Part shown: positions 9,419 to 17,953 of the stretch, in pieces | Position numbering within the stretch: position 1 is the stretch's first letter | How the letters are laid out: each line of letters begins with the position of its first letter | Source: Flavobacterium flevense | GTDB lineage: Bacteria > Bacteroidota > Bacteroidia > Flavobacteriales > Flavobacteriaceae | Direction of reading: 5' to 3' | Length of the DNA: 64,000 nucleotides | Assembly (NCBI RefSeq): GCF_900142775.1 | Contig: NZ_FRCC01000008.1 | Coordinates: 124,001-188,000, forward strand | Notes under the pieces: generated by a model | Databases searched by the model: none | Told to the model about the DNA's origin: nothing | The model's input: only the letters and a program-made list of their open reading frames with translations | Translations under genes and position numbers: made by a program

Positions 9419-10285
9419 ATGAAAAAAATACTTATAACAGGAGGAAATGGTCAGTTAGGCTCTGAATTGCGGGTTTTGTCAAAAGTATATACGCAGTTTG
9501 AATGGGTTTTTACGGATTATCAGGAACTGGATTTGTGTGATCTTGAAAATTTAGAAATTGCATTAAATACCATTAATCCAAAGATTATTATTAATTGTGC
9601 GGCACATACTGCTGTGGATAAAGCAGAAACGGAAACGGAATTATCGGATGTGCTGAATCATCGTTCGGTAGCTGTTTTGGCCAAATGGAGCCATGCCAAC
9701 AATTGCCGAATGATTCATGTTTCTACGGATTATGTGTTTGATGGCACCGCATCAACAGCACTGACTGAAACGGCATTACCTAATCCGATTAATGTTTACG
9801 GAGTTACGAAATTAGCGGGTGAACAGATTTGCTTACAAAACAATCCCAATGCTATTATTATCAGAACTTCGTGGGTGTATTCCAGTTTTGGTAACAACTT
9901 TGTAAAAACAATGTCCCGCCTGATGCAGGAACGCGACAGCTTAAATGTGGTGAACGACCAGATAGGAAGTCCTACGTATGCAGCTGATCTGGCAAGGGCG
10001 ATTATGACCATATTGATACACAAAAACTGGCAAGCCGGCATTTATAATTTCTCTAACGAAGGCGAAATCAGTTGGTACGAATTTGCATTGGCCATTCAGG
10101 AAATTGGTGGTTTTGACTGTGCGATCAGTGGTATCCCATCATCTGCTTACCCTACACCAGCCAAACGTCCACAATACTCTTTACTGGATAAGACTAAAAT
10201 CAAAACAACTTTTGGTGTTGAAGTTCCTGACTATAAGGAAAGTTTGAAAACCTGCATGGATTTATTACGAATTAAAGCGAATTAA
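9419..10285 (+). CDS. rmlD: dTDP-4-dehydrorhamnose reductase
   Basis: RmlD-family SDR of 288 residues that reduces dTDP-4-keto-L-rhamnose to dTDP-L-rhamnose with NAD(P)H, the last step of the pathway. The Rossmann loop GGNGQLGSEL is at 8-17, the diagnostic STDYVFDG at 102-109 and the catalytic Y127/K131 pair in YGVTK. The last residues (RIKAN and the stop) are encoded by the left repeat arm of the following GxxExxY cassette, so insertion of that unit seems to have rewritten the extreme C-terminus. Function should be unaffected because the core domain is complete. Confidence 0.95.
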   Translation: MKKILITGGNGQLGSELRVLSKVYTQFEWVFTDYQELDLCDLENLEIALNTINPKIIINCAAHTAVDKAETETELSDVLNHRSVAVLAKWSHANNCRMIHVSTDYVFDGTASTALTETALPNPINVYGVTKLAGEQICLQNNPNAIIIRTSWVYSSFGNNFVKTMSRLMQERDSLNVVNDQIGSPTYAADLARAIMTILIHKNWQAGIYNFSNEGEISWYEFALAIQEIGGFDCAISGIPSSAYPTPAKRPQYSLLDKTKIKTTFGVEVPDYKESLKTCMDLLRIKAN

Positions 10286-10304
10286 AACGAATTATACGAA
10301 TGGA
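10268..10304 (+). repeat. Left arm of GxxExxY cassette A
   Basis: Four CGAAT(T) units at 10, 10 and 9 base spacing (CGAATTAAAG, CGAATTAAAA, CGAATTATA, CGAATG). The first two encode the end of rmlD and the last one contains the ATG of the GxxExxY gene. The arm is inverted relative to the one at 10691-10727. Confidence 0.8.
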
Positions 10305-10692
10305 TTCCAATAATAAAATTCTTTACAAAGAAGAAAGCTTTAAAATTATTGGAGCATGTATGAAAGTGCATCGTTCGTTAGGAGCTGGATTTCTGGAGGC
10401 AGTATATGAGGAAGCCTTAATGAAAGAATTTCTAATCCAAAATATTCCTTTTAAAAGGCAGCTGAAATTAGAATTATATTATGATAATCAGAAATTGAAT
10501 AAGTATTATCGAGCTGATTTTGTCTGTTATGATAGTATTATTTTAGAAATAAAAGCGGTAACTCATATTCCGGATATTTTTTATGCACAGTTGAAAAATT
10601 ATTTGAAATGTACACAAATGGAGTTAGGTATGTTGATTAATTTTGGTACGACCTCATTAACTTATAAAAGAATAATTAATTTAAAAAATTAG
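10300..10692 (+). CDS. GxxExxY protein, PD-(D/E)XK nuclease superfamily (copy A)
   Basis: Small protein of 130 residues with the name-giving motif G30-x2-E33-x2-Y36 (GFLEAVY) and a PD-(D/E)XK-like core: D73 in RADF and E83-x-K85 in ILEIKAV. Members are predicted nuclease-fold proteins of unknown role that occur in many copies in Bacteroidota genomes. It has no place in rhamnose synthesis yet sits between rmlD and rmlB. The ATG is formed by the last unit of the upstream CGAAT arm, and a mirror-image AATTCG arm starts at the stop codon. It is about 82 percent identical to the copy at 11823 (23 differences in 129 aligned residues, counted by eye). All putative catalytic residues are kept, so the gene may be active. 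Confidence 0.9.
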   Translation: MDSNNKILYKEESFKIIGACMKVHRSLGAGFLEAVYEEALMKEFLIQNIPFKRQLKLELYYDNQKLNKYYRADFVCYDSIILEIKAVTHIPDIFYAQLKNYLKCTQMELGMLINFGTTSLTYKRIINLKN

Positions 10693-10727
10693 GATTAATT
10701 CGTGTCAATTCGAATTAATTCGAAAAA
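10691..10727 (+). repeat. Right arm of GxxExxY cassette A
   Basis: Three AATTCG units at 10-base spacing (AATTCGTGTC, AATTCGAATT, AATTCGAAAA) directly after the stop of the GxxExxY gene and 11 bases before rmlB. Together with 10268-10304 they form inverted arms around the gene. Confidence 0.8.
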
Positions 10728-10738
10728 CAAAAAAATAA

Positions 10739-11785
10739 ATGAAAAAAATAGTAATTACAGGTGGTGCCGGATTTATCGGTTCGCATGTTGTGAGACGATT
10801 TGTAAATCAATATCCGGACTATCAGATTTTTAATCTGGATGCATTGACTTATGCCGGAAATTTAGAAAATATAGCTGATATTGAAAAAGCACCTAATTAT
10901 ACTTTTATCAAAGGGGATATTACGGATGCTCCTTTTATAGATGCCTTGTTTGCTGAACATCAGTTTGACGGCGTATTACATTTAGCAGCTGAATCACATG
11001 TAGATCGTTCGATAACTGATCCGTTAGCTTTTGTAAAAACAAACGTTATCGGAACTGTGAACTTGCTGAATGCTGCTAAAGCTATCTGGAATGGAAATTA
11101 CGAAGGCAAGCGTTTTTACCATATTAGTACTGATGAGGTTTATGGAAGTTTAGGAGCTGAAGGATTGTTTACCGAAACAACCGCTTATGATCCTAATTCA
11201 CCTTATTCGGCTTCTAAAGCCAGTTCAGATCATTTTGTAAGAGCTTATGGTGAGACTTACGGATTACCGTATGTGCTGACGAATTGTTCGAATAATTACG
11301 GTCCGTTTCATTTTCCTGAAAAACTGATTCCGTTATTCATCAACAATATCATTCATAATAAACCTTTACCTGTTTATGGGGATGGAAAATATACGCGTGA
11401 CTGGCTTTTTGTAGAAGATCATGCCGTGGCGATTGATTTGGTTTTTCATGAAGGTACAAACCATGATACGTATAATATTGGCGGTTTTAATGAATGGCAG
11501 AACATTGATTTGGTGAAGTTGCTTTGCAAAATCATGGATGAAAAACTAGGAAGAGCAGCAGGCACTTCAGAGCAATTGATTTCATATGTCAAAGACCGTC
11601 CGGGTCATGATTTGCGTTATGCGATAGATGCAAATAAAATAAACAAGGAGTTGGGGTGGAAACCTTCCGTTACTTTTGAACAGGGATTAGAAAGAACTAT
11701 TAATTGGTATCTGGAAAATCAAACCTGGCTGAATAATGTAACTTCAGGTGCTTATGCGTCCTATTATGAGAAACAATATTCTTAA
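10739..11785 (+). CDS. rmlB: dTDP-glucose 4,6-dehydratase
   Basis: RmlB of 348 residues, normal length. NAD-binding GGAGFIGSH is at 8-16, the catalytic trio T131-D132-E133 in STDEVYG and the Y156/K160 pair in YSASK. It converts dTDP-glucose to dTDP-4-keto-6-deoxy-glucose, the second step of dTDP-L-rhamnose synthesis. It lies between the two GxxExxY cassettes. Translation of rmlC, D, B and A on one transcript would now have to cross repeat arms at each junction. Confidence 0.97.
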   Translation: MKKIVITGGAGFIGSHVVRRFVNQYPDYQIFNLDALTYAGNLENIADIEKAPNYTFIKGDITDAPFIDALFAEHQFDGVLHLAAESHVDRSITDPLAFVKTNVIGTVNLLNAAKAIWNGNYEGKRFYHISTDEVYGSLGAEGLFTETTAYDPNSPYSASKASSDHFVRAYGETYGLPYVLTNCSNNYGPFHFPEKLIPLFINNIIHNKPLPVYGDGKYTRDWLFVEDHAVAIDLVFHEGTNHDTYNIGGFNEWQNIDLVKLLCKIMDEKLGRAAGTSEQLISYVKDRPGHDLRYAIDANKINKELGWKPSVTFEQGLERTINWYLENQTWLNNVTSGAYASYYEKQYS

Positions 11786-11827
11786 CAAGAATTTTAAACG
11801 AATTAAAAAGCGAATTGTACGAATGGA
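11785..11827 (+). repeat. Left arm of GxxExxY cassette B
   Basis: CGAAT-type units CGAATTAAAAAG, CGAATTGTA and CGAATG, with a degenerate AGAATTTTAAA before them, start at the rmlB stop and end in the ATG of the second GxxExxY gene. The arm is inverted relative to 12206-12244. Confidence 0.75.
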
Positions 11828-12212
11828 TTCAGATGGGAAAATAGTTTTTAAGGAAGAGAGCTTTAAAATTATTGGTGCCTGTATGAAAGTGCATCGTTCA
11901 TTAGGTGCTGGTTTTTTGGAAGCAGTTTATGAAGAAGCATTAGAAAAAGAATTTCAAGCTCAACAAATTCCTTTTAGTAGACAAGTAAAATTAGAATTAT
12001 ATTATGACAATCAAAAGTTGAAAAAACAATATGGAGCTGATTTTGTTTGTTATGATGCTATTATTTTAGAGATAAAAGCTGTGTCCCACATTCCGGACAT
12101 CTTTTATGCACAACTGAGAAATTATTTAAAATGCACAAAGACAGAATTAGGATTGCTAATCAATTTTGGTACGTCTTCACTAATGTACAAAAGGATTATA
12201 AATTCGCATTGA
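11823..12212 (+). CDS. GxxExxY protein, PD-(D/E)XK nuclease superfamily (copy B)
   Basis: Second copy of 129 residues, with G30-x2-E33-x2-Y36, D73 and E83-x-K85 as in copy A. An in-frame ATG lies further upstream at 11748, inside rmlB, but the start at 11823 gives the same N-terminus as copy A (MDS..KI..KEESFKIIGAC) and again falls in the last CGAAT unit of the arm. The block MKVHRSLGAGFLEAVYEEAL is identical in the two copies, while substitutions cluster at residues 41-72. That pattern suggests an old duplication or two independent arrivals rather than a recent tandem copy. It sits between rmlB and rmlA. Confidence 0.9.
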   Translation: MDSDGKIVFKEESFKIIGACMKVHRSLGAGFLEAVYEEALEKEFQAQQIPFSRQVKLELYYDNQKLKKQYGADFVCYDAIILEIKAVSHIPDIFYAQLRNYLKCTKTELGLLINFGTSSLMYKRIINSH

Positions 12213-12244
12213 TTCGTTTTAATTCGTGTCAATTTGTAAAATAA
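12206..12244 (+). repeat. Right arm of GxxExxY cassette B
   Basis: Units GATTCGTTTT, AATTCGTGTC and AATTTGTAAA at 10-base spacing follow the stop of the GxxExxY gene and end just before rmlA. Same design as the right arms at 9369 and 10691. Confidence 0.75.
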
Positions 12245-12250
12245 AAAACT

Positions 12251-13123
12251 ATGAAAGGAATTATATTAGCCGGTGGATCCGGTACCCGTTTGCATCCGTT
12301 AACACTGGCCATGAGTAAACAAATGATGCCTGTTTATGATAAACCTATGATTTATTATCCTTTGTCAACATTGATGATGGCTGGGATTAATGAGGTTTTG
12401 ATTATTTCTACACCACATGATTTGCCTAATTTTAAAAAATTATTGGGGGATGGTTCTAACATCGGCTGCCAATTTACGTATGCCGAGCAGGCTGTACCTA
12501 ATGGTTTGGCTCAGGCTTTTGTAATTGGAGAAGAATTTATTGGAGAGGACAGTGTGGCACTGGTTTTAGGAGATAATATTTTCTTTGGATCTAATATGCA
12601 CCAATTATTACAATCGAATAGAAATCCGGATGGAGGGGTAGTATTTGCATACCATGTTTCCGATCCGGAACGCTATGGCGTAGTAGAATTTGATAAAGAC
12701 TTAACGGCTATTTCTATCGAAGAAAAGCCATTAGAACCTAAGTCAAATTACGCTGTACCGGGATTGTATTTTTATGATAATTCAGTGGTGGAAATAGCTA
12801 AGAATATCAAACCAAGTGCACGTGGTGAATATGAAATCACCGATGTGAATAAAGTATATTTAGAAAAAGGAAAGTTAAAAGTAGGTATTTTAAGCAGAGG
12901 GACAGCCTGGCTGGATACAGGAACTTTTAACAGCCTGATGCAGGCAGGACAATTTGTTCAGGTGCTGGAAGAGCGTCAGGGTTTGAAAGTGGGTTGCATC
13001 GAAGAAATTGCTTGGAGACAGGGATTTATTAGCACACAACAACTAAAAGATTTAGCCGAACCTTTAAAGAAATCAGGATATGGTGACTATCTTTTAAGCT
13101 TGTTAAAGCATAAAACATATTAG
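12251..13123 (+). CDS. rmlA: Glucose-1-phosphate thymidylyltransferase
   Basis: RmlA of 290 residues with the nucleotidyltransferase signature [11 protein letters not shown] at 8-18, the substrate segment [18 protein letters not shown], the metal-site LGDNIFFG and the sugar-binding GTAWLDTGT. It makes dTDP-glucose from glucose-1-phosphate and dTTP, the first and feedback-inhibited step of dTDP-L-rhamnose synthesis. Last gene of the rmlC-D-B-A order; 65 bases separate it from the next gene. Confidence 0.97.
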   Translation: MKGIILAGGSGTRLHPLTLAMSKQMMPVYDKPMIYYPLSTLMMAGINEVLIISTPHDLPNFKKLLGDGSNIGCQFTYAEQAVPNGLAQAFVIGEEFIGEDSVALVLGDNIFFGSNMHQLLQSNRNPDGGVVFAYHVSDPERYGVVEFDKDLTAISIEEKPLEPKSNYAVPGLYFYDNSVVEIAKNIKPSARGEYEITDVNKVYLEKGKLKVGILSRGTAWLDTGTFNSLMQAGQFVQVLEERQGLKVGCIEEIAWRQGFISTQQLKDLAEPLKKSGYGDYLLSLLKHKTY

Positions 13124-13188
13124 CTTTTAGTTGTTGCTTGTAAGTTATCAATTTTCGTTAAAACGGAAAAACCCTATTCATTTTTAGT

Positions 13189-14142
13189 ATGCAATACCTT
13201 ATATTATTTTTATTGTTTTTAGTTTTGGAGCTGCTTTATTTTAAAATAGCAGATCAATACAATATTATAGACAAACCCAACAGTCGGTCGTCTCATACTT
13301 CCATTACTTTGCGTGGTGGAGGAATCATTTTTCCTATTGCTATCATTATCGCCTTTTTAATGGGATATGTTGACTGGTCAGTAATGCTTGCAGTGGTGTT
13401 AGTAGCAGTAGTCAGTTTTATAGACGATATCAAACCGTTATCTCAGCTGCCACGGTTTCTTTCGCATGTCATAGCAGCTGTTTTGATTTTCTATGAATTA
13501 AATTTATTTTCAGAACCACTGTGGTTACTCCCAATACTTTTGGTGTTACTCATTGGTTGGGTAAACGCATTTAATTTTATGGATGGTATCAACGGTATTA
13601 CGGTATTGTATGCACTTTCAGCGATTGCAGGGTTTTCATTACTGGAATTTAATCAGGATTATTTGCCATTATTAATCACCATGGCTTTATCCTGTATAGT
13701 GTTCGGAATTTTTAATATTCGAAAAAAAGCCAAAACCTTTGCCGGAGATGTCGGTAGTATTAGTATGGCGCTTTTTTTAGGTTATTTTATGATAAAAACA
13801 ATTATAGAGTCCGGACAACCGGCTTTTATTTTGTTTTTTTCTGTTTACGGTATTGATGCCGGAATTACCATCTTAACCCGTATAAAAAAAAGAGAGAATA
13901 TATTTCAACCGCACCGTTCCCATTTGTACCAATATTTGGCTAACGAAATGGGACTGTCTCATATTTTAGTTTCCTGTATTTATGCAGTATTCCAAATGGG
14001 ATTGAATATTTTTCTTGTTTATAGTTATGCCAATGGAAAGCTGACGCTGACTATAGCTATTGGAATTTTAATCATTTTGTCCATTATTTACATGATTTGC
14101 CGTCAGTTGATTGTTCGCCGGATGGTTTTGAATAATTCTTAA
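13189..14142 (+). CDS. Undecaprenyl-phosphate HexNAc-1-phosphate transferase (WecA/WbpL family)
   Basis: Integral membrane PNPT-family protein of 317 residues with about ten helices. Visible family motifs are DKPNSRSSH (N-terminal substrate loop), SFIDDIKPLSQLPRF (metal-binding DD), VNAFNFMDGINGI, FAGDVGSI and the cytoplasmic PHRSHLYQ histidine loop. These enzymes move a HexNAc-1-phosphate from UDP to undecaprenyl phosphate and so start a lipid-linked glycan. Next to a WbpM-type dehydratase and near a WbpV-like reductase, a 6-deoxy-HexNAc such as QuiNAc or FucNAc is the likely substrate (inference). The aminotransferase gene follows within 20 bases. Confidence 0.85.
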   Translation: MQYLILFLLFLVLELLYFKIADQYNIIDKPNSRSSHTSITLRGGGIIFPIAIIIAFLMGYVDWSVMLAVVLVAVVSFIDDIKPLSQLPRFLSHVIAAVLIFYELNLFSEPLWLLPILLVLLIGWVNAFNFMDGINGITVLYALSAIAGFSLLEFNQDYLPLLITMALSCIVFGIFNIRKKAKTFAGDVGSISMALFLGYFMIKTIIESGQPAFILFFSVYGIDAGITILTRIKKRENIFQPHRSHLYQYLANEMGLSHILVSCIYAVFQMGLNIFLVYSYANGKLTLTIAIGILIILSIIYMICRQLIVRRMVLNNS

Positions 14143-14160
14143 TTTATTTTGATTTTAAAT

Positions 14161-15312
14161 GTGAATAAAAAAAAGATCTGGCTCTCGACTCCTCATATGG
14201 GAGGAAATGAAATCAAATACATTCAACAGGCATTTGATACCAACTGGATTGCTCCTGTAGGGAATAATCTTCTTGAGTTAGAGCAGGATTTAGAGCAGTA
14301 TTTACAATCATCGGCCCAGGTTACGCTATTGAATTCGGGAACTGCAGCGATCCATTTGGGATTAGTACTTTTAGGTGTACAAGCCGGAGATGAGGTTATT
14401 TGCCAATCGCTTACCTTTTCTGCTTCCGCAAATCCTATTTTGTATCTGAAAGCAATTCCTGTGTTTATAGACAGTGAATTGGAGACTTGGAATCTGTGTC
14501 CAATAGCGTTAGAAGAAGCTATTGTTGACCGAATTAGTAAGGGGAAAAAACCAAAAGCAATCATAGCGGTAGATTTATACGGAATGCCTTATCAGGTTGA
14601 AGCTGTCAGAACCGTTGCTGACAAATATTCAATTCCAATTTTAGAGGATAGTGCAGAAGCTTTAGGGAGTACTTATAAAGGGAAAAAGTGCGGTACTTTT
14701 GGAGATATTGCTGTTTTTTCCTTTAACGGAAGTAAAATAATAACCACTTCAGGAGGTGGAGTAATAATCACAAAGGAAAAGAGTTTAAAAGAAAAAGCGC
14801 TATTTTTAGCCACACAATCACAGGATAAAGGAGTGCCTCATTATCAGCATTCCGAAATAGGTTATAATTACAGAATGAGTAACATTAGTGCCGGTATTGG
14901 CCGGGGACAAATGGAAGTGCTGAATATAAATTTAGCTTTACGAAAAAAGATACATCAATTTTATATAAATTTGTTTAAGGATATTACCGGGGTAACTGTT
15001 TTTGATGCACCTACGGATGATTATTGTTCTAATTACTGGTTAACAACCATAGTGATCGAAACAAGTTTAACTAGAGGAATATCCAGAGAAGATGTAAGAC
15101 TGGCATTACTGGAAGAGAATATAGAATCCCGTCCGGTTATGAAACCGATGCATTTACAGCCACTTTTTAAAAAGTTCCCTTATTATGGCGGAAATATTGC
15201 CAGTAAGCTTTTTGAAAATGGATTGTGTTTGCCTTCCGGTTCTAATCTTTCTAAAGAAGAATGTGAGAGAATAAAAACAGTAATTTTAGCTTTATTTAAA
15301 GAAGTAGCATAA
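14161..15312 (+). CDS. DegT/DnrJ/EryC1-family sugar-nucleotide aminotransferase (PglE-like)
   Basis: PLP-dependent aminotransferase of 383 residues from the GTG at 14161; an in-frame TTG at 14149 would add four residues. The start HMGGNEIKYIQQAFDTNW, NSGTAAIHLGL for phosphate binding, EDSAEALGS with the PLP-ring aspartate, and the Schiff-base lysine in SFNGSK define the family. The lead segment and the neighbouring 4,6-dehydratase favour PglE-type 4-amination of a UDP-4-keto-6-deoxy-HexNAc (bacillosamine-type sugars). Substrate inferred from context. It lies between the initiating transferase and the dehydratase. Confidence 0.8.
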   Translation: MNKKKIWLSTPHMGGNEIKYIQQAFDTNWIAPVGNNLLELEQDLEQYLQSSAQVTLLNSGTAAIHLGLVLLGVQAGDEVICQSLTFSASANPILYLKAIPVFIDSELETWNLCPIALEEAIVDRISKGKKPKAIIAVDLYGMPYQVEAVRTVADKYSIPILEDSAEALGSTYKGKKCGTFGDIAVFSFNGSKIITTSGGGVIITKEKSLKEKALFLATQSQDKGVPHYQHSEIGYNYRMSNISAGIGRGQMEVLNINLALRKKIHQFYINLFKDITGVTVFDAPTDDYCSNYWLTTIVIETSLTRGISREDVRLALLEENIESRPVMKPMHLQPLFKKFPYYGGNIASKLFENGLCLPSGSNLSKEECERIKTVILALFKEVA

Positions 15313-15340
15313 AAAAAACTTTTTAAATGTTTTTATGTGC

Positions 15341-15348
15341 TATTTTTG
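15341..15348 (+). promoter_or_regulatory. Putative Bacteroidota -7 box for the dehydratase gene
   Basis: TATTTTTG matches TAnnTTTG, 30 bases before the TTG start at 15379. No good TTTG lies at the -33 position, so it is only a candidate. Confidence 0.45.
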
Positions 15349-15378
15349 CTGTTGAAAAAGTAATAAAAAGAAGATATT

Positions 15379-17346
15379 TTGAATAAGTATACCAAACAGG
15401 ATGTAACAAGTATGTTTTTGAACTTTCTTTCCAGAAAAGATTTGTTGTCTACTGTCCGCAATTTAAGTTATCTGCCAAGATGGATTGTGGTAGGAATAGA
15501 CTTGATGGTCTTGATTATTAGTTTTCTATTTACCAAACTTATCATTAACGGAGTTGGCTTACATTATATATTCTTTGAGAATAAAGCACCTTACATCTGT
15601 TTTTTGTTAGGAATAAATGTACTTTCATTCTGGATATTCAGGACATATTCAGGAATTATCAGGCATTCTTCTTATACAGATGCCATCAAACTTCTTTTTT
15701 CCCAAATTTCAGTACTTGTTTTTTTCGTTGTTTTAAATTCTGTATTTGAGTTTTCATACGGATACAAAATTTATTTAAACACAGCACTTTTTATAAATAT
15801 GGTGCTTTCTTTTTGTGGACTGTTTCTGTATCGGGTAGTTGTAAAACAGGTTTTCGAACACTTTTTTTCTGAAAAAAACGACTTAAAATTACCTCGCACT
15901 TTAATTTACGGAACAGATGCTAATGCACTTTCTGTAGCTAAGGCTTTAAAACTTGAAGTTCCCAGCCGATTTAAAATTGTAGGTTTTGTTGATAAGAACA
16001 GCCAAAATTCTTCGAAGAGAATGATGGATTTACCTATTTTAATTTTAAAGAAAAAATTGCCTACACTCATGCGTTCTGTAAATGCTGAAGGGGTCATTAT
16101 TGCCGATAAAAGTTTGTCTAAAGAAGAGCGTTTGGTAATAGTAGAACAATGTTTAGAATTTAATTATAAAGTATATATTGTCCCTTTAATTACCGACTGG
16201 GAGAACCAAAAAGAAATTTCCCAAAAGGTAAAGAGCATCCAGATTGAAGACTTATTGGACAGAAAACCAATTGTGCTCGATGGTAAAGCTATTTCTAAAC
16301 AATTAAAAGATAAAACCATTCTGATAACAGGAGCCGCAGGTTCTATAGGCAGCGAAATTGTCAGACAGGTATTGCTTTTTAAACCAAAAACGATTATCGC
16401 TTTAGATCAGGCAGAAACGCCGCTGCATAATTTAAGTCTGGAATTGATAAATCTGGGGGCTGACGAAAAAATAATTACTGTAGTTGCTGATATACGAAAT
16501 AAAGACATGATGAATTCCGTCTTTAAAAACCATAAACCGGAAGTAGTATTCCATGCAGCTGCTTATAAGCATGTCCCTTTAATGGAAGAGAATCCTTCTC
16601 AGGCTATTTTGACAAATGTAGAGGGTACTAAAAACATAGCCGATTTATCGTGTATGTTTAAGGTAAAGAATTTCGTCATGGTTTCAACTGATAAAGCGGT
16701 TAATCCCAGTAATGTTATGGGAGCGAGCAAGCGCATCGCCGAAAAGTACGTTCAGTCTTTACAGCTAAAAGCGAATGCAGAGAGAGATGCAAAAAGCACT
16801 AAATTTATTACAACCCGTTTTGGAAATGTTTTAGGTTCTAATGGATCTGTAGTGCCTTTGTTTACCAAACAAATTGCAGCCGGAGGACCTATCACCATTA
16901 CGCATCCTGAGATTATCCGATATTTTATGACGATACCCGAGGCCTGTCAGCTGGTGTTAGAAGCAGGAGCTATGGGTAAAGGAGGTGAGATTTATATTTT
17001 TGACATGGGGAAACCGGTCAAAATTATTGATTTAGCTCGAAAAATGATCAAACTGGCCGGATTTATACCGGATCAGGATATCAAAATTAAGATTGTAGGC
17101 TTACGACCAGGAGAAAAATTATACGAAGAATTACTGAACGATACTTCCAAAACAATTCCGACTCATCATCACAAAATTATGATCGCCGAAGAAATTCAGG
17201 AAGAGTTTGAAGTCCTTCATGATGAAATTGAAGAATTGATTACCATTGCTAATTTTCATAAAAAAGACGCTATTGTATCTAAAATGAAAAAAATTGTGCC
17301 TGAGTTCAAAAGTATGAATTCTACTTATGAAGCATTGGATAAATAA
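15379..17346 (+). CDS. Membrane-bound UDP-HexNAc 4,6-dehydratase (WbpM/PglF/CapD family)
   Basis: Protein of 655 residues with four N-terminal membrane helices (about 33-155), a CoA-binding-like middle domain (about 170-290) and a C-terminal SDR domain. The Rossmann loop GAAGSIGSE is at 318-326. The catalytic set is VSTDKA near 435 with M447 and K451 in NVMGASK; Met in place of the usual Tyr is normal for the large WbpM/PglF-type dehydratases. It forms UDP-4-keto-6-deoxy-GlcNAc, the branch point for QuiNAc, FucNAc and bacillosamine. Start is TTG 15379 or possibly ATG 15412. The stop codon runs straight into eight GAATAAA repeats. Confidence 0.9.
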   Translation: MNKYTKQDVTSMFLNFLSRKDLLSTVRNLSYLPRWIVVGIDLMVLIISFLFTKLIINGVGLHYIFFENKAPYICFLLGINVLSFWIFRTYSGIIRHSSYTDAIKLLFSQISVLVFFVVLNSVFEFSYGYKIYLNTALFINMVLSFCGLFLYRVVVKQVFEHFFSEKNDLKLPRTLIYGTDANALSVAKALKLEVPSRFKIVGFVDKNSQNSSKRMMDLPILILKKKLPTLMRSVNAEGVIIADKSLSKEERLVIVEQCLEFNYKVYIVPLITDWENQKEISQKVKSIQIEDLLDRKPIVLDGKAISKQLKDKTILITGAAGSIGSEIVRQVLLFKPKTIIALDQAETPLHNLSLELINLGADEKIITVVADIRNKDMMNSVFKNHKPEVVFHAAAYKHVPLMEENPSQAILTNVEGTKNIADLSCMFKVKNFVMVSTDKAVNPSNVMGASKRIAEKYVQSLQLKANAERDAKSTKFITTRFGNVLGSNGSVVPLFTKQIAAGGPITITHPEIIRYFMTIPEACQLVLEAGAMGKGGEIYIFDMGKPVKIIDLARKMIKLAGFIPDQDIKIKIVGLRPGEKLYEELLNDTSKTIPTHHHKIMIAEEIQEEFEVLHDEIEELITIANFHKKDAIVSKMKKIVPEFKSMNSTYEALDK

Positions 17347-17402
17347 GAATAAAGAATAAAGAATAAAGAATAAAGAATAAAGAATAAAGAATAAAGAATA
17401 AA
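17347..17402 (+). repeat. Heptamer array (GAATAAA) x8
   Basis: Eight perfect tandem copies of GAATAAA begin at the base after the dehydratase stop codon. An array with the same unit and the same number of copies starts in the last codon of the gene ending at 44298. Confidence 0.95.
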
Positions 17403-17953
17403 GAATTTAATTAATCGCAATAAAAACTTACTTATATAGTGAAAATGATTGCAGCTATATGCAAGATTAAAAGAAAATCTGCTACCCGAGTGATAGCGAA
17501 CAGACAAAGCAATCTGCGGTAAGATATTCAACCACAAAGATTTTAAAATAATTCCGAACCCGAACGATAGCGAACTGGTGAAGCAATTCGTGGCGATTTT
17601 AACTGCAAAGTTTAACCCCTAAGATTATAAAAAATAATCTGTTAATCTGCGGTAATTTTTTAACACATAAGTCACAAAGTTTAACCACAAAGATTTAAAA
17701 TAATTCGTGACCCGAGCGATAGCGAACAGGCAAAGCAATTCATTGCGATTTTAACCGCAAAGTTTATCCCCAAAGATTATAAAAATAATCTGCGACCCGA
17801 GCGATAGCGAACAGGCGAAGCAATTAGCGGTAAAAATATTTTAATTTGTGACCCGAGCGATAGCGAACAGGCGAAGCAATTCGTGGCGTTTTAACCGCAA
17901 AGTTTATCCCCAAAGATTATAAAAAATAATCTGTGAATCTGCGGTAAAATATT
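17403..17953. repeat. Gene-free stretch with dispersed CCCGAGCGATAGCGAAC and ATCTGTGAA-type repeats
   Basis: About 550 bases without a credible gene. Five copies of a roughly 32-base element CCCGAGCGATAGCGAACAGG...GAAGCAATT start near 17485, 17559, 17711, 17796 and 17852; the first two are degenerate. Between them lie phrases such as CCCCAAAGATTATAAAAATA and TTAACCGCAAAG, also repeated. Runs of about 10-base units with core ATCTG(T/C)G occur near 17636-17656 and 17931-17948. The block separates the convergent dehydratase and CpsB-type genes. No terminator stands out. Confidence 0.8.

Noticed and set aside
11748-11822. Longer N-terminus for GxxExxY copy B
   Set aside because: It would overlap rmlB by 38 bases and translate the repeat arm. 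The ATG at 11823 matches the start of copy A.
13135-13175. TTTTCGTT..AACGGAAAA as rmlA terminator
   Set aside because: Imperfect stem and no T tract; the next gene follows in the same direction, so read-through is as likely.
14223-14564. Minus-strand 113-codon frame inside the aminotransferase gene
   Set aside because: Antisense to a well-supported PLP enzyme with all motifs; no independent evidence.
17325-17537. Minus-strand frame with FILYSLF repeats (also 44185-44397)
   Set aside because: It is the reverse reading of the GAATAAA heptamer array plus flanks, not a membrane protein gene.
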